Shown in pieces: positions 9,348 to 16,268 of a stretch of DNA of 40,962 nucleotides; the first letter of the stretch is position 1; each line of letters starts with the position of its first letter. The notes under the pieces were generated by a model. The model was not told where the DNA came from, searched no databases, and saw only the letters and a program-made list of their open reading frames with translations. The stretch is taken from contig NZ_LAQU01000037.1 in assembly GCF_000970345.1 (NCBI RefSeq), positions 1-40,962 of the forward strand, given 5' to 3'. The stretch is from Robbsia andropogonis. Its GTDB lineage: Bacteria > Pseudomonadota > Gammaproteobacteria > Burkholderiales > Burkholderiaceae. The position numbers and the translations under genes were made by a program.

Positions 9348-9908
9348 TCATGCCGGGGGCGGATAGCGAACGTCCAGGATGTCCAGATGTTCGATGCCCG
9401 CGGGTGTGTGGAGTGTCACCGTATCGCCGACCTTTGCCTTGATCAGCGCGCGGGCGACCGGCGAAATCCAACTGATGTGCCCGCGATCGAGGTCGACCTC
9501 ATCCACGCCGACAATCGTGACCGTGGTTTCATCGCCGCTTTGGTTTGCATATGCCACGGTCGCGCCAAAGAAGACCTGATCGATATTCTCTTGCTTGCTG
9601 GCATCGACTACTTCCGCAAGATCCAGGCGCTTCGTCAAAAACCGGATTCGCCGGTCGATTTCGCGCAGTCGGCGCTTGCCATAGATATAGTCCCCGTTCT
9701 CGGAACGATCGCCGTTCGAGGCCGCCCACGAGACCAGCTTCACGACGTCAGGGCGATCCACGTCTAGCAGATGCAACAGCTCACTGCGCATTGCCTGATG
9801 TCCGGCCGGCGTCATGTAGTTTTTTGCACCGGCCGGAATCGGCGTGGCGCCGGTTTCCAGATCGTCGTTATCGTCGTTCGATGTTTCTTTTACAAATGCT
9901 TTGTTCAT
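9348..9908 (-). CDS. greB: Transcription elongation factor GreB
   Basis: A 186-residue Gre factor that enters the RNA polymerase secondary channel and stimulates cleavage of backtracked RNA. The N-terminal coiled coil (residues ~35-105) carries the acidic tip SNGDRSENGDYIYGKRRLREIDRRIRFL. The C-terminal FKBP-like domain begins near VFFGATVAYAN and has the usual WISPVARALIKAKVGDTV and a final LDILDVRY. The start is taken at the ATG 9908 (MNKAFVKE). An in-frame upstream codon at 9941 would add 11 residues unlike the family. It is convergent with spoT across 30 bp. An acidic stretch (SNDDNDDLE) near the N-terminus is a lineage feature. Confidence 0.93.
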   Translation of the reverse strand: MNKAFVKETSNDDNDDLETGATPIPAGAKNYMTPAGHQAMRSELLHLLDVDRPDVVKLVSWAASNGDRSENGDYIYGKRRLREIDRRIRFLTKRLDLAEVVDASKQENIDQVFFGATVAYANQSGDETTVTIVGVDEVDLDRGHISWISPVARALIKAKVGDTVTLHTPAGIEHLDILDVRYPPPA

Positions 9909-10051
9909 GATGGGTTCTGCCGACACCGGGTAGGGCGACACACGCGTGGCGCGGCCGCGACATTTTTACCAGATTACACGAAAGCGACGTTGATTGATGG
10001 CCGTAATGCCGCAAAACGGCAGAAATTGCTTTCCTTTTTTAACGACATCGC

Positions 10052-10057
10052 TATAAT
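10052..10057 (+). promoter_or_regulatory. Consensus -10 box of first tRNA-Arg
   Basis: A perfect TATAAT lies 16 bp before the tRNA 5' end, with a T-rich upstream stretch (TTGCTT at 10026, spacing about 20). It is a likely strong stable-RNA promoter. Confidence 0.6.
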
Positions 10058-10073
10058 TACGTCTCTTAGTCGT

Positions 10074-10150
10074 GCGGCTGTAGCTCAGTTGGATAGAGTA
10101 CTTGGCTACGAACCAAGGGGTCGTGGGTTCGAATCCTGCCAGCCGCACCA
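10074..10150 (+). tRNA. tRNA-Arg (anticodon ACG), copy 1
   Basis: A 77-nt cloverleaf including encoded CCA. The acceptor is GCGGCTG/CAGCCGC, the D-arm AGCTCAGTTGGATAGAGT, and the anticodon stem-loop CTTGGCTACGAACCAAG with anticodon ACG. The T-arm GTGGGTTCGAATCCTGC has two G-U wobble pairs. It is identical to the second copy at 10562. Confidence 0.96.
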
Positions 10151-10167
10151 GTAATACCGCAGTCCAC

Positions 10168-10199
10168 AAAGGCCTGGGTGTTGTTCACCCGGGCCTTTG
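10168..10199 (+). terminator. Terminator after tRNA-Arg copy 1
   Basis: AAAGGCC-T-GGGTG pairs with CACCC-G-GGCCTTT across a short loop and is followed by GTTCTTTC. It lies 18 bp after the CCA end and overlaps any earlier start of the next gene, supporting the GTG start at 10224. Confidence 0.7.
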
Positions 10200-10223
10200 T
10201 TCTTTCGCTGCAACGAGGTTCAA

Positions 10224-10514
10224 GTGAACAAGTTCGACATCGAAAAGAACAAGGGGCTGAAGCTCAATAATTCGTTGAAGCAAGCTGCGACGTCCAGTCG
10301 GTTCGGGCAAGGCGCGGCAGCGGTGCCCGATCGTCGTGAGCAGCGGCGGCTCGATCAGCAAAATGGCTTGTTACCATTCGCGTGCAAGCTGGATGGCAAC
10401 CTGATCAAGCAGTTGCAGCAACGTGCGATGGCGCACGAAGGCGGGATGACCGCCGTGCTATCCGAATTGTTGATCGCCGGCGGTCTGGAAGCGAAAGCGT
10501 CCGACCCGTCCTGA
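10224..10514 (+). CDS. Small ribbon-helix-helix-like conserved protein
   Basis: A 96-residue basic protein from GTG 10224 (VNKFDIEKNKGLKLNNSLKQ). I cannot assign a named function. The C-terminal half, FACKLDGNLIKQLQQRAMAHEGGMTAVLSELLIAGGL, has a short strand followed by two helices. That is the pattern of a ribbon-helix-helix DNA-binding or antitoxin-like fold; this is an inference from pattern only. The middle is rich in Arg/Gln/Asp (AVPDRREQRRLDQQNG). It sits between two identical tRNA-Arg genes, downstream of the terminator of the first. Similar proteins next to tRNA-Arg after greB are, as far as I recall, found in other Burkholderiaceae, so it may be a lineage-conserved gene and not a recent acquisition. 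Confidence 0.75.
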   Translation: MNKFDIEKNKGLKLNNSLKQAATSSRFGQGAAAVPDRREQRRLDQQNGLLPFACKLDGNLIKQLQQRAMAHEGGMTAVLSELLIAGGLEAKASDPS

Positions 10515-10561
10515 AACGGATTGGCCTGATTGTTGTATGTTGCAAATGTAGCGCCCAGCGT

Positions 10562-10638
10562 GCGGCTGTAGCTCAGTTGGATAGAGTACTTGGCTACGAA
10601 CCAAGGGGTCGTGGGTTCGAATCCTGCCAGCCGCACCA
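10562..10638 (+). tRNA. tRNA-Arg (anticodon ACG), copy 2
   Basis: A 77-nt gene, base for base the same as the copy at 10074, with encoded CCA. The flanks differ, and it has its own terminator. No clear consensus -10 was seen just upstream, so it could depend in part on read-through or on a weaker promoter (TATGTT near 10535). Confidence 0.96.
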
Positions 10639-10649
10639 CCAATATGAAG

Positions 10650-10684
10650 AAACCTGGATACGTTATCGTATCCAGGTTTTTTTT
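10650..10684 (+). terminator. Strong rho-independent terminator after tRNA-Arg copy 2
   Basis: A perfect 13-bp stem, AAACCTGGATACG / CGTATCCAGGTTT with loop TTAT, is followed by an uninterrupted T run. Confidence 0.9.
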
Positions 10685-10797
10685 CGTATGCCTTCGCCGG
10701 CATGCCGTGCTGACTTCCTTTTTCAGCGTGCTGCGGGGACGCATTTCCCCCGAATTGCAACGGGCAGGCATCGGGTATGCAATATGCGTCGTACGGT

Positions 10798-10820
10798 GTC
10801 TCGCATGGTCCATGCGAGAC
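10798..10820. repeat. Perfect 10-bp inverted repeat upstream of small gene
   Basis: GTCTCGCATG and CATGCGAGAC are separated by three bases. There is no T run after it, so it is not a standard terminator. It lies 25 bp before the start of the 61-residue gene at 10846 and could be an operator or a leader hairpin. Confidence 0.6.
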
Positions 10821-10845
10821 GCTGACTACGATGAGGAGAGACTGC

Positions 10846-11031
10846 ATGCTGGATCTGGAACGATTGACCGCGCATCCCGACGAAGCTACCCCCGACGACG
10901 TCCTTGAGCTGATTCGTCTACTGACGCTCGCGCGTGCCGGCCTACCCCATTACGGAACATCGGATGGTAGTGGCACGCCTGCTACGCCCGATGGTGAAAT
11001 AGGTGATATCAAAAGTGTTGCGCGCCAATAG
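10846..11031 (+). CDS. Small hypothetical protein (61 aa)
   Basis: The reading frame starts at ATG 10846, with GAGGAG about 8 bases upstream. The sequence MLDLERLTAHPDEATPDDVLELIRLLTLARAGLPHYG suggests one acidic amphipathic helix (residues ~18-34), then a Gly/Ser/Asp-rich tail. I do not recognise a family. An inverted repeat lies in its leader, and the porin terminator lies downstream on the other strand. Good ribosome-binding site and GC-rich third positions argue that it is real, but it is short. Confidence 0.5.
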   Translation: MLDLERLTAHPDEATPDDVLELIRLLTLARAGLPHYGTSDGSGTPATPDGEIGDIKSVARQ

Positions 11032-11180
11032 TGAGCAAAGGCGTATCGACGCATCGTGGCACGGGTGGCGAAGATAGGTCAGTGACAGCGAGTGCGAGAC
11101 CCGCGCCGATGATGTGGTGCGATTCCGGTGCCAGTCCAGCGCGCGTCAGTATGCAGTGGCCCGCCCATCTTGAACGAAAA

Positions 11181-11200
11181 AAACGCCCCAAAGGGCGTTT
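11181..11200 (-). terminator. Terminator of the porin gene
   Basis: The stem is AAACGCCC/GGGCGTTT with a four-base loop. On the minus strand it continues into TTTTTTT, 76 bp after the porin stop. A short T run on the plus side could also stop transcripts from the 61-residue gene. Confidence 0.85.
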
Positions 11201-11275
11201 TGAGATTGGCAGGCTGCCGAAGCTACCTGCCGTTACTGACCGCCACGAGAGCGGTCAGCTTTGTCTTATGCTTGT

Positions 11276-12424
11276 TTAGAAGCGATGACGCACGCCGACA
11301 GCAGCAGCAACTTGGCGGTTCGACGAGCTTGCTGAGCCCGTCGTGTTGATCACTGCGCCACCCAGGAAGTTCGTGCCCGTGAACTGTTGGTACACGGCTT
11401 CCGCGTAGACGTCCGTGCGCTTCGACAGCGAGTACGACGTCATCAGCGTACCGGTGTGGAACTTCGGCGACGCCGAACCGGCTGCGAAGCCCGATTCGCG
11501 ACCTTGCGTGTACGTGTACGAAGCCGACACGTTCCAAGCCGGCGTCAGGCTGTAACGGCCGTTGACTTCGAAGTTGTTGAAGCGGATGTACGAACCCACG
11601 GGCAGGGCGATTGCCTGTGTCACGTTGTAGCTGTCCGACGACGCATTGTCGTACTTGCTTTGCGTGAACACAAAGCCGACCACTGCCGGGCCGAACGCGT
11701 AGTTCAGGCCAGCACCCCAGATGCGGGTGCGAGCAGCCGTGATCGGCGCCGAGCCGATCGCGCCAGAGGTCGTGTTCGAGCTTGTGTTGTTCAGTTGCGT
11801 GTACGCGCCTGCGAAATTGAAACCAGCGTACTGGTACGACACACCGCCGCTGTAAGCGCGGTTGTTCGAGAAGCCGCCCGCGGCATTGCTGAAACCGTAC
11901 TCGCCACCGAACTTCAGACCGTTGTAGTTGACGCTCGTGTACTTGATCGTGTTGTTCACACGGATCGACGAATTCAGATTGTCATTGTCGTACGGGTGTG
12001 CAGCCAGCGTGCCGCCGTAGCCGCCACCGGTCAGGGCCAGCGGTGCCAGGTAGTCGACCACGGATTCGTACTGACGGCCCAATGTGACCGTACCGAACTG
12101 GTTGCTCGACAGACCGACAAACGCCTGACGACCGAATTCGCGGCTTTGTTGCAGCATGGTGCCGTTAGCAATGCTGAAACCGTTCTCCAACACGAAGATC
12201 GCCTTCAAGCCGCCGCCCAGGTCTTCAGCGCCACGCAGGCCCCAACGGCTGCCATTGATCGAGCCGCTGTTGAGCGCGTACTTCGCGCCCGAACCGGTGT
12301 TGTTCGTGTAAGCCACGCTGGCATCGATCAAGCCATACAGCGTAACGCTGCTTTGAGCATGTGCTGCGGTTGCGAGCATACCGGATACGCCGGCGAGTGC
12401 TGCGACGATAAGAGTCTTTTTCAT
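11276..12424 (-). CDS. Outer-membrane porin, Gram-negative trimeric (OmpC/Porin_4 type)
   Basis: A 382-residue general-diffusion porin. It has a Sec signal peptide (MKKTLIVAALAGVSGMLATAAHA, cleavage before QSSVTLYG). SSVTLYGLIDASVAYTNN is the first beta strand, GSRWGLRGAEDLGGGLKAIFVLENGF is the family hallmark, and EFGRQAFVGLSSNQFGTVTLGRQYESVVDYLAPL leads towards the constriction loop. The C-terminal strand VAAAVGVRHRF ends in Phe, the BAM recognition signal. It is close to the many Burkholderia porins for small hydrophilic solutes. The ATG at 12424 is fixed by the signal peptide; in-frame upstream sequence is not plausible coding. The gene stands alone, with a long AT-rich upstream region that probably holds its regulation. 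Confidence 0.94.
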   Translation of the reverse strand: MKKTLIVAALAGVSGMLATAAHAQSSVTLYGLIDASVAYTNNTGSGAKYALNSGSINGSRWGLRGAEDLGGGLKAIFVLENGFSIANGTMLQQSREFGRQAFVGLSSNQFGTVTLGRQYESVVDYLAPLALTGGGYGGTLAAHPYDNDNLNSSIRVNNTIKYTSVNYNGLKFGGEYGFSNAAGGFSNNRAYSGGVSYQYAGFNFAGAYTQLNNTSSNTTSGAIGSAPITAARTRIWGAGLNYAFGPAVVGFVFTQSKYDNASSDSYNVTQAIALPVGSYIRFNNFEVNGRYSLTPAWNVSASYTYTQGRESGFAAGSASPKFHTGTLMTSYSLSKRTDVYAEAVYQQFTGTNFLGGAVINTTGSASSSNRQVAAAVGVRHRF

Positions 12425-12701
12425 AATCGGGTTCTCACTCCATTGAGGAACGTTTGGCTGCCCCCGTGCTTCAACGGCAACGCCTGACAGTAGGCTTTCG
12501 CTGCGACATATCGCCGCACCAAGTGTTGCCGAGCGGCCTATCGGTCGCCTGGCGAGGCGCCAATGGCATTCGGCCGGGGTTGTTTCCAGACAGGGAGAGT
12601 GTAGGGATTCGATCCCGAACGGCCCATTCATTGTGGCGCAACAATATGTTGCTGTTTGTGGAATAAACTTTTGAATATTTAAAAATCTTAAAAAACATGC
12701 G

Positions 12702-12728
12702 GTTACATGTGTGTTTCGAAAGTGTAAC
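12702..12728. promoter_or_regulatory. Inverted repeat GTTACA-N15-TGTAAC upstream of porin
   Basis: Six-base arms at 12702-12707 and 12723-12728. The left arm sits in GGTTACAT, which resembles OmpR half-sites known from the E. coli ompF promoter. The spacing and distance (about 280 bp before the porin ATG) make a regulator assignment speculative. Confidence 0.3.
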
Positions 12729-12812
12729 ATTCAGTATCAGCCGCGAACGTTGCCTTGACACCACTTTTTCTGAGTGCTTTCAAATTGAAATATCGAGATG
12801 AGGTGGTCATTT

Positions 12813-12828
12813 GTAGGACTTTTCCTAC
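12813..12828. promoter_or_regulatory. Palindrome GTAGGA-CTTT-TCCTAC
   Basis: A perfect 6-bp dyad with a four-base spacer. TAGGA/TCCTA arms resemble sites of NarL/FixJ-type response regulators (RcsB box, BvgA heptamers). No adjacent gene start clearly depends on it. Confidence 0.35.
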
Positions 12829-13275
12829 GACATGAAGCAATTACGTGGTCAAGACAATCTCAAAAAAAAGCCTGAAAGCACGAATTTTTGCTCTTTGATT
12901 CGATGGAGAAGTAATACAACTGAAATACCCAGTGATATCGATCATCGGCGGCGACCACTTCCGGGCACATCTATCCGTCACGTTTGTGGTACGGACGATA
13001 TGTCACCGCGTGATGACGATTCGATAGGACGCAAGGGGGATATTGTGCGGGCGTGGTTTGATTGCAGGTGTCCGCAAGAGCGTCCCACATTCGTAATGGT
13101 GCTGGATAAGCGGGAGGCAAACGGCGAAGTGCGCACTGCGGCGGTAAGACGAGGCAGAATCCGAGACTGTCTATATAGCTAACAGGCTTGACACAGAAGG
13201 ACGGTCGTGGGGCTGGCGTCCGCAGCCATTGATAGGGTTAGACGACAGCCCGAAAAGATTCAAATAAGGCAGGTA

Positions 13276-13563
13276 TTAACTGAACGAACGCACCTTGCGG
13301 CCGGAGAAGGAATCAATGCGTACATCGTCGTCGACATCAGCGACGGTTTCGACGGTGTCATTCCAGTCTTCCAGGATGTAACGACGCGCGTCCATCGGCG
13401 AGGACAGCAGGTTTTGCCAATGATCACCGTGCCAACTCAACGCGGCTTCGTTGACATTGGCCAATACCGCGCCGTCGTACGCCGCGTCATCCGAAGGGCG
13501 GCCTCGAAATGCGTCAGCCAGATGTGAAAGCGCTTTATTCAGTCCGTTGATCATCGTCATCAT
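13276..13563 (-). CDS. Small acidic hypothetical protein (95 aa)
   Basis: A 95-residue frame starting MMTMINGLNKALSHLADAFRGRP, with AGGAGT five bases before the first ATG, a strong ribosome-binding site. No family is recognised. An N-terminal amphipathic helix is followed by WHGDHWQNLLSSPMDARRYILEDW and an acidic VADVDDDVRIDSF. There is no signal peptide or membrane segment. It stands alone and is transcribed away from the AT-rich block at 13564-13934. Base composition is less GC-rich than the core genes, in line with an accessory gene. Confidence 0.6.
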   Translation of the reverse strand: MMTMINGLNKALSHLADAFRGRPSDDAAYDGAVLANVNEAALSWHGDHWQNLLSSPMDARRYILEDWNDTVETVADVDDDVRIDSFSGRKVRSFS

Positions 13564-13934
13564 TTACTCCTGATAAAGGCGGCGGAGGCGGTGCAGGATG
13601 CGTCATGAACCCATAGGCAAAGCGCGCACCGACTTCGCTGCTTTATCCCAAGTATAGGCTGCTAACACCTTGTTACAAGCCGTGGAAACCCCGAGCCGTT
13701 TCCCGTTTGTTATTCAGTGTTACAGCAAAGACTTTCAGGAAATATTTACTCGATAGTGTGATAGGGACTTTTGCATCGGTAAAAGTGTTTTTTAGCAACG
13801 TCATTAAGATATTGCGTCGCACCAAAAGATCCACCATTATTGATATAAATTATTGTTTATAAACGAGTATTTTGATTCGGTAAAAATTATCTCATTTTTT
13901 CTGAAGTCGGTGCTTGAAGTCCTGTGACGGATTC
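13564..13934. other. AT-rich intergenic block
   Basis: About 370 bp between two divergent accessory genes, with no gene seen. Base composition becomes strongly AT-rich at 13730-13900 (for example ATTGATATAAATTATTG and TTTATAAACGAG), unlike the rest of the window. It could hold promoters for both flanking genes and binding sites for an AT-preferring xenogeneic silencer. No clean -35/-10 pair was fixed by eye. Confidence 0.4.
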
Positions 13935-14147
13935 ATGTATAAACGCAACTGGACGGTGTCGTCCTTCTTTCACTCTTCCTCGAGTACCGCCGTGTGGAAA
14001 TATTTACTTGCGATTGTCGCGCTTCAACTGGTGTTGGCGTTCGTCAGTTTTGCAATCGTCCGCGCGGGTACGGATCGAGAGCTTGAGGACGATGATGTGA
14101 TGGAAGGCGTGGACGCGAAGTCGGACGTTTCGGCTCGCGTCGCCTGA
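13935..14147 (+). CDS. Small single-pass membrane protein, hypothetical
   Basis: A 70-residue protein from ATG 13935 (MYKRNWTVSSFFHSSSSTAVWKYLL); a TTG at 13914 would add seven residues. It has one hydrophobic segment, YLLAIVALQLVLAFVSFAIV, and then an acidic tail (TDRELEDDDVMEGVDAKSD). The fold is positive-inside with an acidic exterior tail, or the reverse. No family is recognised. Its stop overlaps the next start (TGATG), so the two are probably translated together as a unit. Confidence 0.5.
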   Translation: MYKRNWTVSSFFHSSSSTAVWKYLLAIVALQLVLAFVSFAIVRAGTDRELEDDDVMEGVDAKSDVSARVA

Positions 14148-14695
14148 TGGCAGGCACTGGGCTTCACGGGGCAGGGCGGCGCTGGGCCAGCGCCGTTCGT
14201 AGTCGACACTTGGCGGCGGCTTGTGCGGCCGTCATAGCATCCGTGACGTTCGGTATCAATATGCGGGATGCCAATCCCGATCGGCAATATGCAACTGCGG
14301 TTGCACGCACGGCGATCGTAACCGGGGTGGATGGTGCCTCCCGGGCGAACGCCGGATCGGATCTGGCGAATTACGCACAGTCAGGCGCACGGCGCGCGGT
14401 CGCGGAAGCTGCAGGTAACGCTCCCGTGCCCCGCACGCCGTCCAATTCTTTTTCCGCGCTCGGTTTGGCACAGGATGCCGCCGTCGGCGCGATAGGTGAG
14501 GTTGCGAATGCGGGTACGCCGCTTGAAGTAAATCGGCCAACCACTTATTTGATCCACGCCGCCGCGCAGCGAGCGAGAGACCTCCGCGAGCACCCGCTGA
14601 AGGGGTGGTGGCCGGTTATTGCGCTATCGCTGCTAATGGGGGCGCTTGTGCCGTTGTGGTTGATGACCGGGGCCGTCGCGCGCCGGTATCGGTAA
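14147..14695 (+). CDS. Two-pass membrane protein, hypothetical, coupled to preceding gene
   Basis: A 182-residue protein starting at the ATG inside TGATG. Hydrophobic segments lie at about residues 20-38 (RHLAAACAAVIASVTFGI) and 155-175 (WWPVIALSLLMGALVPLWLM). Between them is an Ala/Asn-rich presumably periplasmic domain of about 115 residues with no cysteines. The C-terminus AVARRYR is basic and cytoplasmic. I do not recognise a family. The layout (short single-pass partner plus two-pass protein with a soluble loop) suggests a small envelope complex, but this is inference. Confidence 0.55.
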   Translation: MAGTGLHGAGRRWASAVRSRHLAAACAAVIASVTFGINMRDANPDRQYATAVARTAIVTGVDGASRANAGSDLANYAQSGARRAVAEAAGNAPVPRTPSNSFSALGLAQDAAVGAIGEVANAGTPLEVNRPTTYLIHAAAQRARDLREHPLKGWWPVIALSLLMGALVPLWLMTGAVARRYR

Positions 14696-14778
14696 AGTAC
14701 CTGCGGATGCGCCGCGCGTCACCTCCTCCCTGAAACGACAAAAAGGGACTGCGCATCCGGACAAATGATGCCCACGCG

Positions 14779-15531
14779 TCAAGCCGTGGCGCCGATTCCG
14801 CCGTGGCATATATGCGCCAACGCGGCAGGCAAGACCTTACGTTGATCCGCCGATACCGACGCCATGTCAGTGGTCCATCGTGTGATTGCTTTCGACAACA
14901 GCATCGGGCAGTCATCTCGATCCCGGAAGGGTTGCACTTGGGTCAGCGCGCCCATCAGCGATTGAGATACGCGATACAGATCTCCGCGCGCAATTTGATA
15001 AGCAGGGGCATCGACGTGTGGTACTCCGCCGCCTTGTTGCCATTGGGCAAACAAGGTGCGTTGCAATTGTTCACTCGCAATGGTCTGATCCCGAATGATC
15101 GGGTCCGCAAAATCCGGCGCCAATCCGTAATGCGGCGCCATTTTCATCAGGCCTTGTTCGGTTTCATCGTCGCGCTGAACATCTCCCGGTGATTTCCCCG
15201 CATGTTGCTGCTGCCATGCCCATGCGGCGAATGTCTGCGAGAGTGCCAGTCGCGACGACACGACTGAGACGATATTGAGAAACGCCGCCTGGGCGGTATT
15301 GTCCCGATCTCCCCGTGGCATCGTTTCTTTGAGTTCTGGTGCCTGAGCCCTGGCTGGCGCGATGGGCAGCACTAACGCACTCATCACGAGCAGCAATGCG
15401 GCGAGTGCCGCACCTTGGCGCGAACGCGGTGACCGAAATTGTGCGATGGATGACGGCAATACGCCTCTGGAAGCATAGGCGGCGACACCGACTTGTCGTG
15501 GGACAGTCGGCGTTGAAGACGGAAGCGACAT
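14779..15531 (-). CDS. Periplasmic chorismate mutase-like protein (AroQ gamma)
   Basis: A 250-residue secreted protein, with a long N-region and a signal segment at ~38-62 (GAALAALLLVMSALVLPIAPARA). The rest resembles the all-helical AroQ-gamma chorismate mutases such as M. tuberculosis Rv1885c. RLALSQTFAAWAWQQQ matches RLEVADPVAAFKW. DQTIASEQLQRTLFAQW matches DQIRATEAIEYSRFSDW. The two late cysteines, C208 and C242, are spaced like the disulfide in that enzyme. R94 and R120 fit active-site arginines. The lysine of the FKW motif is alanine here (A105), and Ser153 and Gln157 stand where Rv1885c has Thr and Glu. Activity is therefore uncertain. The cytosolic mutase domain is in pheA at the right edge of the window. 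Confidence 0.7.
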   Translation of the reverse strand: MSLPSSTPTVPRQVGVAAYASRGVLPSSIAQFRSPRSRQGAALAALLLVMSALVLPIAPARAQAPELKETMPRGDRDNTAQAAFLNIVSVVSSRLALSQTFAAWAWQQQHAGKSPGDVQRDDETEQGLMKMAPHYGLAPDFADPIIRDQTIASEQLQRTLFAQWQQGGGVPHVDAPAYQIARGDLYRVSQSLMGALTQVQPFRDRDDCPMLLSKAITRWTTDMASVSADQRKVLPAALAHICHGGIGATA

Positions 15532-15599
15532 GAAGACCTTGCTTGAAACGCCCCGGCGGGACCATGAGCGTTAGCATACCTCAGCCGATGCGACTGTCG

Positions 15600-15773
15600 T
15601 TATGACGCCTGCTTGCCTCGCGTGGGCACTTGGGCCGCCTTCTGCGATTGCTGTTCCGCGAGAAAAGCCTGTACATGAAGCGGAAGCACGGTATCGAGAA
15701 ACTCGACCGCGACAGGGTCGGGATCAGCCTTGTTGACCTGGGCAGGAGGAGGGGCGATCGGGCGAGCTTTCAT
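15600..15773 (-). CDS. Small hypothetical protein (57 aa)
   Basis: The reading frame starts MKARPIAPPPAQVNKADPDPVAVEFLDTVLPLHVQAFLAEQQ, with GAGG about 7 bases before the ATG at 15773. A Pro-rich N-terminus is followed by a predicted helix. No family is recognised. It lies just upstream of, and in the same direction as, the chorismate-mutase-like gene, so the two may share a transcript. A modest call because of its size. Confidence 0.4.
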   Translation of the reverse strand: MKARPIAPPPAQVNKADPDPVAVEFLDTVLPLHVQAFLAEQQSQKAAQVPTRGKQAS

Positions 15774-16005
15774 GGCGGTCCTCGATGGCAAGCGGATGGT
15801 GTAATCGTATTATCTGCCTAGGTGTTACGATTTTCCATAATCATGCGCAAGTATTAAACGGTCGTCGTACATATGCGACAAGATGCCGCATGCGTGTGTG
15901 GCACGATGATGTCATCTTGAGGGTGCGAAGACGCGCTATGACGAGGCTCTTTTAGCGCCTCGGTGGCGTGGTCTGTTGGCGACGCCGACGCTTTTTGCCG
16001 GACGC
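15774..16005. other. Intergenic region, nothing clear
   Basis: About 230 bp with no credible gene. A slightly AT-rich part near 15800-15860 may hold the promoter of the small minus-strand gene. Confidence 0.35.
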
Positions 16006-16036
16006 AAAAAAGGCAGCCCGCGGGGGCTGCCTTTTT
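16006..16036 (-). terminator. Terminator after tRNA-Thr
   Basis: AAAAAGGCAGCC pairs with GGCTGCCTTTTT around a GC loop, with T runs on both strands. It lies immediately 3' of the minus-strand tRNA-Thr. Confidence 0.85.
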
Positions 16037-16044
16037 CACTTTTT

Positions 16045-16120
16045 TGGTGCCGCATGCCGGATTCGAACTGGCGACCTTTTCATTACGAATGAACTGCTCT
16101 ACCAACTGAGCTAAAGCGGC
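16045..16120 (-). tRNA. tRNA-Thr (anticodon CGU)
   Basis: A 76-nt cloverleaf with encoded CCA. It starts GCCGCTTTAGCTCAGTTGGT, the anticodon loop ATTCGTAA reads CGT, and the T-arm is TTCGAATC. It ends GCGGCACCA. It is very like E. coli tRNA-Thr(CGU). Confidence 0.95.
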
Positions 16121-16194
16121 GAAACCTAAAAAACACCAAAACACGTTTCGTCGGCCGGCTTCACTGAAAGTGCTACCAGTCGCGAAGAACCAAA

Positions 16195-16222
16195 ATTATA
16201 GCGTGCTCTTTCAATTATGCAA
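16195..16222 (-). promoter_or_regulatory. Promoter for tRNA-Thr
   Basis: The minus strand has TTGCAT (16222-16217), a 16-bp spacer and a perfect TATAAT (16200-16195). A start near 16188 would give a ~68-nt leader to be processed from the tRNA. Confidence 0.55.
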
Positions 16223-16268
16223 GAACTATTTTTTAAGACCAAGGTGGTCCTTCCGTTGGTCGCCAGCG

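Larger units (their letters stand above)
12425..13275. other. Long gene-poor region upstream of porin
   Basis: About 850 bp in which I find no convincing gene. AT content rises at 12640-12740. Several dyads are present: ATTGT/ACAAT at 12629-12644, GTTACA/TGTAAC at 12702-12728, TTTCAA-A-TTGAAA at 12778-12790 and GTAGGA-CTTT-TCCTAC at 12813-12828. A 116-codon plus-strand frame (12832-13182) lacks a ribosome-binding site and family-like sequence. The region probably contains the porin promoter and operators, and perhaps an unrecognised small RNA. Confidence 0.4.

Noticed and set aside
11031-11279. GTG-started frame following the 61-residue gene
   Set aside because: It runs through the porin terminator and into the porin 3' end, and its residues look random.
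12755-12760. Perfect TTGACA as a promoter
   Set aside because: No acceptable -10 hexamer at 16-18 bp on the plus strand.
12832-13182. Open plus-strand frame of 116 codons
   Set aside because: No ribosome-binding site, no family-like sequence, odd composition with many Arg/Cys; more likely chance in a regulatory region.
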